DNA of 64,000 bases from Paraburkholderia sediminicola (lineage in GTDB: Bacteria; Pseudomonadota; Gammaproteobacteria; Burkholderiales; Burkholderiaceae): contig NZ_CADIKC010000012.1 of NCBI RefSeq assembly GCF_902859805.1, forward strand, positions 62,001 to 126,000, written 5' to 3'. How positions within the stretch are numbered: the first letter of the stretch is position 1; each line of letters opens with the position of its first letter. Below, piece by piece: positions 16,378 to 25,946 of the stretch. The position numbers were made by a program, and so were the translations under genes. The notes under the pieces were generated by a model. That model was not told the origin of the DNA, did no database searches, and saw only the letters and a program-made list of their open reading frames with translations.

Positions 16378-17793
16378 TTAGTAGCGGTAGTGGTTCGGCT
16401 TGAACGGACCGTTCTTGTCGACGCTGATATAGCTCGCCTGATAGTCCGACAGCACCGTCAGTTCCGCGCCAATACGACCCAGATGCAGACGCGCCACCTT
16501 TTCATCAAGGTGCTTCGGCAACACGTAGACCTTGTTTTCGTACTTGTCGCCGTGCACGAACAGTTCGATCTGCGCGATCGTCTGGTTCGTGAACGATGCC
16601 GACATCACGAACGACGGGTGGCCCGTTGCGCAACCCAGATTCACCAGACGCCCTTCAGCCAGCAGGATGACGCGCTTGCCGTCCGGGAAAATGATGTGGT
16701 CGACTTGCGGCTTGATGTTTTCCCACTGGTACTTGCGCGTCGAGGCAACGTCGATTTCCGAATCGAAGTGACCGATATTGCAGACAATCGCGTTGTTGCG
16801 CATGGCAGCCATATGATCGTGGCCGATCACGTGGAAGTTGCCCGTTGCCGTCACGAAGATGTCGGCCTTATCCGCCGCGTATTCCATCGTCACGACGCGA
16901 TAGCCTTCCATCGCTGCCTGCAACGCGCAGATCGGATCGATTTCCGTGACCCACACCGTCGCGCCCAGACCGCGCAGCGATTGCGCGCAGCCCTTGCCCA
17001 CGTCGCCGTAACCCGCCACGACCGCGATCTTGCCTGCGATCATCACGTCGGTTGCGCGCTTGATACCGTCGACCAGCGACTCGCGGCAGCCATACAGGTT
17101 GTCGAACTTCGACTTCGTGACCGAGTCGTTCACATTGATCGCCGGGAACGGCAGGCGCCCTTCCTTTTCCATCTGATACAGACGGTGCACGCCGGTCGTG
17201 GTTTCTTCGGTCACGCCCTTGATGTGCGCGAGACGCGTGGAGTACCACACCGGATCGGCGTCGAGGTGCTTGGCGATCGACTTGTACAGCGCGACTTCTT
17301 CCTCGTTTTCCGGCTTCGAGATCACCGAACGGTCTTTCTCAGCCTTCGAGCCGAGGATCAGCAGCAACGTGGCGTCGCCGCCGTCGTCGAGGATCATGTT
17401 GGCGAATTCGCCATTCGGCCATTCGAAAATGCGGTGCGAGAATTCCCAGTATTCGTCGAGCGATTCGCCCTTGAATGCGAACACCGGCACGCCGCCTTGT
17501 GCAATCGCGGCGGCTGCATGATCCTGCGTCGAGAAGATATTGCACGATGCCCAGCGAACGTCCGCGCCGAGTGCCGTCAAGGTTTCGATCAGCACGCCGG
17601 TTTGAATCGTCATGTGCAGCGAACCCGCGATACGCGCGCCCTTCAGCGGCTGCGAGCTCTTGTATTCCTCGCGCGTCTGCATGAGGCCAGGCATTTCGGT
17701 TTCAGCGATATTCAGTTCCTTGCGGCCCCAGGCTGCAAGCGACATATCGGCGACGAGGAAATCTTGCTTTGAATCGAGAACTGCGGCGTTCAT
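16378..17793 (-). CDS. ahcY: Adenosylhomocysteinase (S-adenosylhomocysteine hydrolase)
   Basis: 471 residues from ATG 17793, which has an AGGAGG site. The N-terminal substrate region (LAAWGRKELNIAETEMPGL), NAD-binding GYGDVGKGCAQSLRGLGA, and the C-terminal KPNHYRY end are all present. The enzyme reversibly splits SAH to homocysteine and adenosine, removing a strong methyltransferase inhibitor. It is preceded by an SAH riboswitch and followed by a holin-like gene and metF. Confidence 0.97.
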   Translation of the reverse strand: MNAAVLDSKQDFLVADMSLAAWGRKELNIAETEMPGLMQTREEYKSSQPLKGARIAGSLHMTIQTGVLIETLTALGADVRWASCNIFSTQDHAAAAIAQGGVPVFAFKGESLDEYWEFSHRIFEWPNGEFANMILDDGGDATLLLILGSKAEKDRSVISKPENEEEVALYKSIAKHLDADPVWYSTRLAHIKGVTEETTTGVHRLYQMEKEGRLPFPAINVNDSVTKSKFDNLYGCRESLVDGIKRATDVMIAGKIAVVAGYGDVGKGCAQSLRGLGATVWVTEIDPICALQAAMEGYRVVTMEYAADKADIFVTATGNFHVIGHDHMAAMRNNAIVCNIGHFDSEIDVASTRKYQWENIKPQVDHIIFPDGKRVILLAEGRLVNLGCATGHPSFVMSASFTNQTIAQIELFVHGDKYENKVYVLPKHLDEKVARLHLGRIGAELTVLSDYQASYISVDKNGPFKPNHYRY

Positions 17794-17829
17794 CACGCCC
17801 TCCTTTCTAAAAAATTGACTAGAAATTTG

Positions 17830-17958
17830 ACGTGAGCGCGGTTCGATGCGGTGGATGGGAGCGCAATGCGCATCCTGGCCCTCCGATTGAAGCCTCCGAG
17901 CCTGGCGGGCGGCCGGCGAATATACTGATTCGCGGTACCCGTCGCAACGCTCCTCGAA
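17830..17958 (-). ncRNA. SAH riboswitch upstream of ahcY
   Basis: The minus strand reads CGAGGAGCGTTGCGAC (ending near 17941), later GCCAGGCTCGG (near 17896) and GCGCTCACG (17839-17831). These are the conserved words of the S-adenosylhomocysteine riboswitch known from beta- and gamma-proteobacteria: GAGGAGCG pairs with CGCTC, and AGGCTCG pairs with CGAG. It lies directly before the AGGAGG of ahcY. In this class, SAH binding turns expression on. The ends are approximate. Confidence 0.88.
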
Positions 17959-18047
17959 GACGAACGGCGATTGTAGCAAATCAAGATGGCTTCGGGGTGG
18001 TGCCGCGTTGGTGCCGCGTCGGTGCCTGATTGGTACCGGGTTGGTAA

Positions 18048-18845
18048 TTACGCGGCGTGATTCGGGAGGGCAGAGACGGCCGGCACGGCAGCGACGCTTG
18101 CCGTGCGCAGTTGCTCGATGCCCACTCGGGCGGTTTCGAGGAACTGCCTCGAAAAGCGGAACGCGTCGGCCGTATCGGCGGGATCCGGCGTCTGCATGCC
18201 AAGCGCGATGCGGAAATAGCGTTCCGCGTGAATGCCCGCGTGATAGTGCATGCGCACGCGTTTCGCGTCATCCAGACGCCGGTTGCCGAAAATGTCGCGC
18301 AGAGCCCATGAAAACGCGCCGTCTTCGCCACCGATGCGACGGAACGCGTCGTCCATCGGAAAGCCGCCGAGCGCGGCATACACCGCGCGGCGAATGATCA
18401 GACTGCTCGGTACCGTATTACTAAGCGTCGCCGCGTGCCGGGCGAAGTCACCATGACAGGTGAGCTCCGCCGGAAAATCCGTGTACTCGACATCGAGTCG
18501 CACGGACACTTCATTCGGATTCTGCATGAGAAACGCGCTCGCGGCGGCCAGCGCGCCGGGCAAGTATTCGTCGTCGGCGTCGAGGAAAGCGAGTAGAGGG
18601 TGAGCCGCATGCATCGCGCCCCAGTTGCGCGCCCGAGCCGGGCCGCCGTTGTACGGCATCTGCAGCAGGCACACGCGCGGGTCGAGACGCCCGTAGTGTG
18701 CGACCAGGTCGGTGGATGCGTCGGTCGAGCCGTCGTCCACCACGACGATCTGCGCGGCTTCCGGCTGAATCAGGCAACTTTGGAGCGCACGGGCGAGTGT
18801 CGCCGCGCCGTTGTAGCAGGGAATGATGATCGAGATAGGCGTCAT
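18048..18845 (-). CDS. Family-2 glycosyltransferase
   Basis: 265 residues from ATG 18845. Starts TPISIIIPCYNGAATLARAL, has VVVDDGSTDAST and LLAFLDADDEYLPGALA (the DxD nucleotide-sugar/metal site), so it is a GT-A fold family-2 enzyme. It transfers a sugar from a nucleotide sugar to an unknown acceptor. It is a single gene, divergent from the LysR regulator; no polysaccharide cluster adjoins. The C-terminal third has no recognised domain. Confidence 0.85.
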   Translation of the reverse strand: MTPISIIIPCYNGAATLARALQSCLIQPEAAQIVVVDDGSTDASTDLVAHYGRLDPRVCLLQMPYNGGPARARNWGAMHAAHPLLAFLDADDEYLPGALAAASAFLMQNPNEVSVRLDVEYTDFPAELTCHGDFARHAATLSNTVPSSLIIRRAVYAALGGFPMDDAFRRIGGEDGAFSWALRDIFGNRRLDDAKRVRMHYHAGIHAERYFRIALGMQTPDPADTADAFRFSRQFLETARVGIEQLRTASVAAVPAVSALPNHAA

Positions 18846-19067
18846 GGACTGAAACGGGCACTGCGGGCCAAACGGTAGAGAACCGTGGATGGTAGCCCGC
18901 TTCCCGTCAGGTCCATCCCGGAAAAGCGACGTGCGCGACCGCGTCGACCAACACATTGCGCGCAACGACGCCGACACGACGTGCGCCATTCGCATGCCCC
19001 TCAACATAAATACGATGACTTACAATCGCCCGAATCATTCCAAATTGGAATTCTGGAGCCTGAGATC

Positions 19068-20045
19068 GTGGAACTACGAGCGCTGCGGTATTTCGTCGAA
19101 GTGGTCCGTCAACAGAGCTTCACCGTTGCCGCCGAGCAGATGTTCGTCACGCAGCCGACCATCAGCAAGATGGTCAAGTCGCTGGAAGACGAAATCGGCT
19201 CGCCGCTACTGCTACGCGACGGGCGCCAGATGGTGCTCACCGACGCCGGCCGGATCGTCTATCAGCGTGGCCAGGACGTTTTGGCGGCGCACGCGCAGTT
19301 GCAGGCCGAGCTGAACGATCTCGACACGCTCGGCCGCGGCGAGTTGACTATCGGCATTCCGCCGATGGGTGGCTCGCTGTTCACGCCGGCCATCGCCGCC
19401 TTCCGCCAGCGCTACCCAAAAATCGAACTGAAGCTGTTCGAGCAGGGTTCGCGCGCGATCGAGACCGCGCTGATCCACGGCGAGCTGGAGTTAGGTGGCG
19501 TGTTACAACCGGTCGACCCGGAAAACATCGAGGTGCTGCCGATGACGCGGCAATTGCTGTGGCTCGTCGCGCGCACCGGCTCGCGCTGGGACGATCTGCA
19601 CGAAGTGCCGCTCGTCGAGCTCGCCAATGAGCCGTTCGTGTTCTACGGCGAGAGCCTCGCGCTCAACGACGTCGTGCTGAACGCGTGTCGCACCGCGGGC
19701 TTTGCGCCGACTATCGTCGGGCGCAGCGGGCACTGGGATTTCATGGCAGCGCTGGTGCTGGCCGGTGTCGGTATCGCACTGTTGCCGGCGCCGTATTGTC
19801 GACGGCTCGACACGGCGCAGTTCACCTGCCGCCCCGTAGTGGAACCGGAAATTCCGTGGGAGATGGCAATCGGATGGCGCCGCAATGGCTATCTGTCGCA
19901 CGCGGCGCGCGCGTGGCTGGAGGTAGCGCGCGAAACGCTGCCGGGCCAGGCCGGCGACGATTTCATGCTGGGGCCGGGCATCGGCATGACCGGCATCACG
20001 GCGCCCGTTCAGACGCCGGCGCCGGAAACGCGGCCCGTTAAGTGA
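19068..20045 (+). CDS. LysR family transcriptional regulator
   Basis: 325 residues from GTG 19068 (GGAG upstream); this start gives VELRALRYFVEVVRQQSFTV, the standard LysR opening, followed by the helix-turn-helix AAEQMFVTQPTISKMVKSLE. The effector-binding domain begins near residue 90 with GRGELTIGIPPMGGSLFTPA. It is divergent from the glycosyltransferase gene and may regulate it or itself. The co-inducer is not evident. Confidence 0.9.
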   Translation: MELRALRYFVEVVRQQSFTVAAEQMFVTQPTISKMVKSLEDEIGSPLLLRDGRQMVLTDAGRIVYQRGQDVLAAHAQLQAELNDLDTLGRGELTIGIPPMGGSLFTPAIAAFRQRYPKIELKLFEQGSRAIETALIHGELELGGVLQPVDPENIEVLPMTRQLLWLVARTGSRWDDLHEVPLVELANEPFVFYGESLALNDVVLNACRTAGFAPTIVGRSGHWDFMAALVLAGVGIALLPAPYCRRLDTAQFTCRPVVEPEIPWEMAIGWRRNGYLSHAARAWLEVARETLPGQAGDDFMLGPGIGMTGITAPVQTPAPETRPVK

Positions 20046-20050
20046 CAACA

Positions 20051-20076
20051 TACGGTCCGGTGCAGACCGGGCCGTA
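20051..20076 (+). terminator. Candidate terminator after the LysR gene
   Basis: An 11-bp stem (TACGGTCCGGT / ACCGGGCCGTA, one G-T pair) with a 4-base loop lies 5 bases after the stop; only CGCTTTCC follows, so it is a weak intrinsic terminator. Confidence 0.5.
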
Positions 20077-20213
20077 CGCTTTCCTGGCTGAGCCGGCCTT
20101 GATGGCTTGGCTCAAAAGGCCGCCTCGAAAGCCTGTTGCGAAGGCGCATGTCAGAGACTCATTTCCAAGGCTCACTTTCAGGACTCATCTCCAAGACTTA
20201 CCAAGCGCCGTCA

Positions 20214-21968
20214 TTACTGTTGCGCAACAAACTCGATGCGGCGGTTGGCAAAGCGGCCGCTCACCGTGTCGTTGCTCGCGACCGGATTCGCATCGCCATG
20301 ACCTTGCGCGACCAGCGAATCCGCCGGCACACCCGCCTTCACGAGATACGCACGAACCGCTTCGGCGCGCTTCTTCGACAGTTGCAGATTGGCTTGCGCA
20401 TCGCCGACGTTGTCCGAATAGCCGGCCACTTCGAGTTTGGCAGTCTTGCCGTTACGCGCGCAGGCATTCAACGCTTGCGCCGACTGGTTCAGATCTTCCT
20501 GCGCCGAGGCCGGCACGCGAGCACCGGCGCTTGCGAAGTTGATCACCTGCAGGTTCAGCACCTTGATCACGTCTGCTGTCACGCACGAGCTGTCCGGCGC
20601 GAGGAGGCTTTTGACTGCGCCGCGGAAGTTTTCCGTTGCGTCGGCGACCGCCTGTTCGACGTTGAACGAACCGATCTGATACGAGGCGCCGAACAGCGAT
20701 TTGAGTTTGTCGAGCCAGCCGAGCTTCGCGTTTGCCGCGCTGCCGCTCAGTTCGACGTGCGAGCTATCCACTTTCACCTCGGCGCCCGGCAATGCCATCA
20801 ACGGCAGCAGGCCATCCAGACGAGCGAGCCAGTCGGCCGGCTTGATGTCCTGATCGACGGTGACGTTCGCGACGAAATGGTCAGCCCCGAAGCGCTTCGT
20901 CAGCGCATCGATCAGCTGGGTCTTTTCGGCTTCGCTTCCCACCGTGGCGGTGAGCGTCGGTCTGCCGGCGCGGTCGACCGTGAAGCTGAGCTGGCTGCCC
21001 TGGGTCGGCGCGGGCGCGGCGGCGGGTTGCTGCACTTCGCTGGCAGAGCTTGCTGCTACAGCGGCGGGCGTAGAAGCCGCAACATCGGCGGACGCGGGCA
21101 TGGCAGTCGCAGCTGCTGAGGCCTCAGCCGGTGCGGACGCGGGCTGTACAGCTGTCGCGGCTTGCGCGCTGCTGCGCTCGCGGCCTGGTTCGCCTCGTTG
21201 CTCGCTATGGCAACCGCGTAGGAACAGGAAAGCCAGCACAGCGGCAATCGCCGCGAGCACCCACCACAGCCACTTGCGCGGACGGCGCTCTTCGCGCACC
21301 ACCGCGTCGGCCGGCACGCGGATGTTCGACAGGGCTTCGGCCACGGGTTTGGCGGCAGGCGTCGGATGATCGATGTGCGCCGAGACCGCTTTCAACTGCG
21401 ACAGAATATTGCCGGTGAACGCGCCGAGTCCGCTCAGGCCAAGGCCGGCCATCAGACGGTCGTTCAGGTACGGCGCAATGGCCGGCAGTTGATGGCCTAG
21501 CAGCGTCGGCAACTGGCCGACATTGCCTTGGCCTTCGAGAAAATGCCGTTTCAGCAAGCCCAGCAGCGTGGCGCCGACGATGCCGGTCATGGCGTGCGTA
21601 GCATGCGCCGGCACGCCGGTTTGGGTGGCGACCTCATCGCTGAGCGTATCGACGCGGCGATCGAATGCGCGTTCCAGCAATTGCCGCCCTATGCCTTCCA
21701 GCTGGCTCACGCCCGTAGTGGTGCCGAGCAGTTGCGGCAACTGCTCGGCGATGTGCCCGTTCACCTCAGGCGAGAGGATCGTTGCGAACAGCGAACGCGC
21801 GCCGTCGAGCGTCGCGCCCTTCTGCATCAGACCGGCAACCAGCGCCGGGCCGGTTGTTGCAAGCACCTTCCGGGTCGCGTCCGGCGGCAACCCGAAGCGG
21901 GCCGCCATCTGTCGCACGACACCGTCCGTCAACGCGGACTGAATCAGCTGGATCACATTGATACTCAT
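20214..21968 (-). CDS. DUF937 and OmpA-domain envelope protein
   Basis: 584 residues from ATG 21968. Residues 1-215 are DUF937-like (NVIQLIQSALTDGVVRQMAA, LLGLLKRHFLEGQG). A single membrane segment, WLWWVLAAIAAVLAFLFL, comes near residue 240, then an Ala-rich linker, a BON-like stretch (ADHFVANVTVDQDIKPADWL), and a C-terminal OmpA domain (LEVAGYSDNVGDAQANLQLS, ending NRRIEFVAQQ) that should bind peptidoglycan. Topology: cytoplasmic N-terminus, periplasmic C-terminus. Function is unknown. The gene stands alone. Confidence 0.82.
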   Translation of the reverse strand: MSINVIQLIQSALTDGVVRQMAARFGLPPDATRKVLATTGPALVAGLMQKGATLDGARSLFATILSPEVNGHIAEQLPQLLGTTTGVSQLEGIGRQLLERAFDRRVDTLSDEVATQTGVPAHATHAMTGIVGATLLGLLKRHFLEGQGNVGQLPTLLGHQLPAIAPYLNDRLMAGLGLSGLGAFTGNILSQLKAVSAHIDHPTPAAKPVAEALSNIRVPADAVVREERRPRKWLWWVLAAIAAVLAFLFLRGCHSEQRGEPGRERSSAQAATAVQPASAPAEASAAATAMPASADVAASTPAAVAASSASEVQQPAAAPAPTQGSQLSFTVDRAGRPTLTATVGSEAEKTQLIDALTKRFGADHFVANVTVDQDIKPADWLARLDGLLPLMALPGAEVKVDSSHVELSGSAANAKLGWLDKLKSLFGASYQIGSFNVEQAVADATENFRGAVKSLLAPDSSCVTADVIKVLNLQVINFASAGARVPASAQEDLNQSAQALNACARNGKTAKLEVAGYSDNVGDAQANLQLSKKRAEAVRAYLVKAGVPADSLVAQGHGDANPVASNDTVSGRFANRRIEFVAQQ

Positions 21969-22140
21969 CGCTTCGCTTCCTTGATTTCCCGAACGCATCA
22001 CCTGACGCGCTCTTTTTCGCGGCGCGATTATAGGTTTGGGGAAATCTCATAAACGAAACGACACAATTTATGACGAATTGACCGACGTTCGCCTAAGTAT
22101 TCTTATATTTGCGACCTAGATTAAGAAAATTGATGTCCGG

Positions 22141-23790
22141 TCAAGCCGCCACGCCAGCGATGCCCGTCGACTTCACCGCCGGCACCGTTTGCCCTTCACG
22201 CCGGCTCGCCGCGATCAGTTCGGCCGCGCGCTCGCCGATCATCACGGTCGGCGAATTCGTATTGCCGCCGATCAGCGTCGGCATCACGGAGGCATCGACA
22301 ATCCGCAACCCCGTCACGCCGCGCACCCGCAATTGCGGGTCGACTACCGATTGCGCATCGCCGCCCATCCGGCACGTTGCCACCGGGTGATAGATCGTGT
22401 CGGCATGCTCGGCGATGGTCCGGCGCAATTCCTCCTCGGTCTGGCCGATATGTGTGTACAGCTCCTTGCCGCCATGCAGCGCGAGCGACGGCGCGTCGAG
22501 AATGCGCCGCGCCATCTGCGCGCCTTCCACCAGCAGATCGAGATCGCGCGAGTCGCTGAAAAAACGCGGATCGATCACGGGCGCGGTGCGCGCGTCGGCG
22601 CTCGCCAGCGTCACCGTGCCGCGGCTATGCGGCCGCAGCACGCACACGTGCAGCGAATAACCGTGCCCCCAATGCATATGGCGGTTGTGGTCGTCGACGA
22701 TCGCGGCGCAGAAATGCAGTTGCAGGTCCGGGCGATCGAGCGTCGGCCGGCTCTTCAGAAAGCCGCCCGCTTCGGCGACGTTGCTCGACAGCATGCCCGT
22801 CCCATGTCGCATGAAGGTCACGAACTGCGGCAGCATCCGCGCAATGCCGCGAATCGAAAAGCCGGTCGGCTCGATCGACGACACCCGTTTGTTGATCGTG
22901 AAGTCGACGTGATCGATCAGGTTCTGGCCGACCTCGGGCGCGTCGTGCAGCACGGCGATGCCGAGCGACTGCAGATGCGCCGCCGGTCCGATCCCCGAGC
23001 ACATCAGCAGCTGCGGTGAATTGAACGCGCCCGCGGCCAGCACCACTTCAGCACGCGCTTCCAGCGTTTCGGTACGGCCGCCGCGCACGATCTCGACGCC
23101 GCTCGCGCGCTTGCCGTCGAAGGTCACACGCAGCACCGTCGCATCGGCGATCGTATGCAGATTGGGGCGCTCGCGATCGTAGATATAGGCGCGCGCAACA
23201 CTGCAGCGCCGTCCGTCGCGCTGCGTCACCTGATAGAAGCCGATGCCTTCCTGGTCCGCGCCGTTAAAGTCGCTGTTCGATTTGTAGCCGGCTTCGGCTG
23301 CGGCTTGCACGAAGCGCTTCGAAAACGGATTGCGATAGCGCAGATCCGACACTGTCAGCGGGCCGTTCGCGCCATGCCATGCATCGGCGCCGCGCTCGTT
23401 GCCTTCCGCGCGGCGGAAATACGGCAGCACGTCGGCCCACGACCAGCCTTCGCAGCCGAGTTGCGCCCATTCGTCGTAATCGAGCGGATGGCCGCGCGTG
23501 TAGACCATCGCGTTGATCGCGCTCGAACCACCGAAGCCGCGTCCGCGCGGCTGATAGCCCTGGCGTCCGGCGAGCCCCGGCTGGGGTGTCGTCAGATAGC
23601 CGTAGTTGGTTTTGAGTTTGTGCGGCACGACGGCCGCCACGCCCACCGGCATGTTCACGAACAGATTGCGGTCCGTATGCGGACCGGCTTCGATCAGGGC
23701 GATCGTTGCGTCCGGACAGCTATCGGCCAGACGGCTCGCGAGCGAGCAACCGCCTGAGCCCGCACCGACGATGATGTAGTCGTATTGCAT
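22141..23790 (-). CDS. GMC-family FAD oxidoreductase (choline dehydrogenase-like)
   Basis: 549 residues. N-terminal FAD site YDYIIVGAGSGGCSLASRLA, GMC signatures GRGFGGSSAINAMVYTRG and AGAFNSPQLLMCSGIG, and C-terminal YHPVATCRMGG (active-site His) with GGNTNSPTVMIGERAAELI. The family oxidises alcohols to aldehydes. It is placed next to, but divergent from, an acyl-CoA dehydrogenase and an aldehyde dehydrogenase, so an aliphatic or aromatic alcohol substrate is more likely than choline. Start 23790 gives the FAD motif at residue 6. Confidence 0.9.
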   Translation of the reverse strand: MQYDYIIVGAGSGGCSLASRLADSCPDATIALIEAGPHTDRNLFVNMPVGVAAVVPHKLKTNYGYLTTPQPGLAGRQGYQPRGRGFGGSSAINAMVYTRGHPLDYDEWAQLGCEGWSWADVLPYFRRAEGNERGADAWHGANGPLTVSDLRYRNPFSKRFVQAAAEAGYKSNSDFNGADQEGIGFYQVTQRDGRRCSVARAYIYDRERPNLHTIADATVLRVTFDGKRASGVEIVRGGRTETLEARAEVVLAAGAFNSPQLLMCSGIGPAAHLQSLGIAVLHDAPEVGQNLIDHVDFTINKRVSSIEPTGFSIRGIARMLPQFVTFMRHGTGMLSSNVAEAGGFLKSRPTLDRPDLQLHFCAAIVDDHNRHMHWGHGYSLHVCVLRPHSRGTVTLASADARTAPVIDPRFFSDSRDLDLLVEGAQMARRILDAPSLALHGGKELYTHIGQTEEELRRTIAEHADTIYHPVATCRMGGDAQSVVDPQLRVRGVTGLRIVDASVMPTLIGGNTNSPTVMIGERAAELIAASRREGQTVPAVKSTGIAGVAA

Positions 23791-23835
23791 CCGCTCCTCC
23801 AATTGGGGCCGCGTTGCTCGCGGACCTTGTCTCGT

Positions 23836-23855
23836 ACACACTTGTCTACGTGTGT
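23836..23855. promoter_or_regulatory. Palindromic operator candidate in the divergent promoter region
   Basis: ACACAC, 8 bases, GTGTGT, located 46 bases upstream of the GMC gene start within the 309-base gap (23791-24099) between the GMC gene and the acyl-CoA dehydrogenase gene. It is of a size suited to a dimeric regulator. No regulator gene adjoins, and no other structure was recognised in this gap. Confidence 0.4.
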
Positions 23856-24099
23856 TTCATCGGCATTGTAGGGAGCGTTCGGTTGCGACGGCGGGTTCGT
23901 GTCAGAGCGATCCCTCTAAACGAAAGCCCGCCCGCGACCCTATGATGAAAGACGCGCACGCGCCCGTCAGGCCGCCGCGCACGGCATTCAAACACGGCGC
24001 CTGGTGCGCCGTCCTCAAAGCGTGCGGTACGACACGCCACGATAAAACAGCACACCGTCGATCAACGATCGGCGTACATCCGGCGAACGGAGACAGCAG

Positions 24100-25785
24100 A
24101 TGGAACCGCACAGCTTCGGCCACACCCACGACGTAACCAATCAGGCGCCTCCGCTCGCGGACTACAACCTGTTTGCGAGCGACGTGGCGTTGTCCGCCGC
24201 CCTCGAACGCGAAGGGGCCGCGTGGCATCGCGAGGCGCTACTGCGGCACGGCGCGGCACTCACCACGCCGGAGACACTCGCGCTTGCCGAACTGGCGAAC
24301 CGCCACACGCCCGAACTTGTCACGCACAGCCCGCGCGGCGAACGCATCGACGCGCTGGAGTTTCACCCTTCGTGGCATACGCTGCTGTCGCTGTTGCGCG
24401 GCGAAGGCCTGCATGCGTTGCCGTTTTCGGACCCGCAGCGCGGCGCCATGGTCGCGCGCTGCGCCGGCTACTTCCTGCACGCGCAACTCGAATCCGGCTC
24501 CCTCTGCCCGCTGACGATGACCTTCGCGAGCATCCCGGTGCTGCAACGCGAACCGGCGTTGTTCGAGACGCTGCGCGACAAGCTTTACGACCGCGAACAC
24601 GATCCACGCGACGTGCCGCTCACGCAAAAACACTCGGCAATGATCGGCATGGGCATGACCGAGAAGCAAGGCGGCTCGGACGTGCGCAGCAACCAGACCC
24701 GTGCCTATGCCACACGCGGCAGCGGCCGTGGCGCTGAATACCGCCTTGTCGGCCACAAGTGGTTTTTTTCCGCGCCGCAATGCGACGCGCATCTCGTGCT
24801 CGCGCGCACCGACGATCACGAAGGCCTGTCGTGCTTCTACGTGCCGCGTTTCGCGCCGGACGGCAGCAAGAACGCCGTGCAGATCCAGCGTCTGAAAGAC
24901 AAGCTCGGCAACCGCTCGAACGCCAGCAGCGAAGTCGAATTCTTCGACGCTTTCGGCATCATGATCGGCGACGAAGGCCGCGGTGTGCCGACCATCATCG
25001 AAATGGCGAACTACACGCGGCTCGATTGCGTGATCGGCAGCGCGGCCCTGATGCGTGCGGCGCTGGTGCAGGCGATCCACCATGCACGGCATCGCAGCGC
25101 CTTCGGCCGGCAACTGGCCGATCAGCCGCTGATGCGCAATGTGCTCGCCGACCTGGCGCTGGAATCGGAAGCTGCGACGGTACTGTTCATGCGACTCGCG
25201 CGCGCATTCGAAGCGTCCGCGGATGCGTCGTCGGCTGCGCCCGCCGAGCGCGCGTGGCGCCGGATCGTGACGCCGGCCGCGAAGTACTGGGTCTGCAAGC
25301 GCGCCCTGGAATTCACCGGCGAGGCGATGGAAGTGTGGGGCGGCAACGGTTACGTCGAAACCGGTCCGATGGCGCGCTTCTATCGTGAAGCGCCGGTCAA
25401 TTCGATCTGGGAAGGCTCGGGCAACGTGATGTGCCTCGACGTGCTGCGCGCCATGGAGCGCGAGCCCGAAGCGGCGCAGGCTCTCTTCGCCGCCTGGCAA
25501 GCGGATGCGCACGGGCACCCGGCGTTGAGCGCCGCGCTCGGCAAGCTCGCCGCCTCGCTCAACGGGCCCGCCGAACATCGCGAAGCCTCCGCGCGACGCA
25601 TCGCGCAGCAGATCGTGCTGATCGCGCAAGCCACCTTGCTGGTGAAGCACGCGCCGCCAGAAATTGCCGATGCCTTTATCACAACGCGTCTCGCCGACGG
25701 CTGCGGCGAGAGCGGCCGGGTGTACGGCACGCTGCCGGCGACCTTTGACCACGCCGCAATCATCGAACGGGCATTTCCAGCGTGA
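24100..25785 (+). CDS. AidB-like acyl-CoA dehydrogenase family protein
   Basis: 561 residues, longer than ordinary acyl-CoA dehydrogenases and of AidB length. Contains GMGMTEKQGGSDVRSNQTRA (flavin/substrate loop), WFFSAPQCDAHLVLART, HHARHRSAFGRQLADQPLM and EVWGGNGYVETGPMARFYRE. AidB is known for flavin binding, DNA binding and the alkylation response, though its enzymatic role is unclear; homologues beside oxidation genes may act on acyl-CoAs. GGAGA lies before ATG. It is followed by an aldehyde dehydrogenase gene on the same strand. Confidence 0.85.
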   Translation: MEPHSFGHTHDVTNQAPPLADYNLFASDVALSAALEREGAAWHREALLRHGAALTTPETLALAELANRHTPELVTHSPRGERIDALEFHPSWHTLLSLLRGEGLHALPFSDPQRGAMVARCAGYFLHAQLESGSLCPLTMTFASIPVLQREPALFETLRDKLYDREHDPRDVPLTQKHSAMIGMGMTEKQGGSDVRSNQTRAYATRGSGRGAEYRLVGHKWFFSAPQCDAHLVLARTDDHEGLSCFYVPRFAPDGSKNAVQIQRLKDKLGNRSNASSEVEFFDAFGIMIGDEGRGVPTIIEMANYTRLDCVIGSAALMRAALVQAIHHARHRSAFGRQLADQPLMRNVLADLALESEAATVLFMRLARAFEASADASSAAPAERAWRRIVTPAAKYWVCKRALEFTGEAMEVWGGNGYVETGPMARFYREAPVNSIWEGSGNVMCLDVLRAMEREPEAAQALFAAWQADAHGHPALSAALGKLAASLNGPAEHREASARRIAQQIVLIAQATLLVKHAPPEIADAFITTRLADGCGESGRVYGTLPATFDHAAIIERAFPA

Positions 25786-25946
25786 AACCAGGCAGACGGA
25801 TCGACCGGGATTCCGCCTTTCCAGGTTGAAGCGGACGAACCGGTCCGCGCTTTGACCCATGCATTTCGCAAGACCGTCGCACAACAGACAAAACACCGAT
25901 AAGCGCGATTCAACGCGTACCGTTATCCATCAGGGAGTGGACACAC

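Noticed and set aside
24238..25896. Long minus-strand open frame opposite the AidB-like gene
   Set aside because: Arg/His/Ala-rich antisense shadow of a well-conserved acyl-CoA dehydrogenase.
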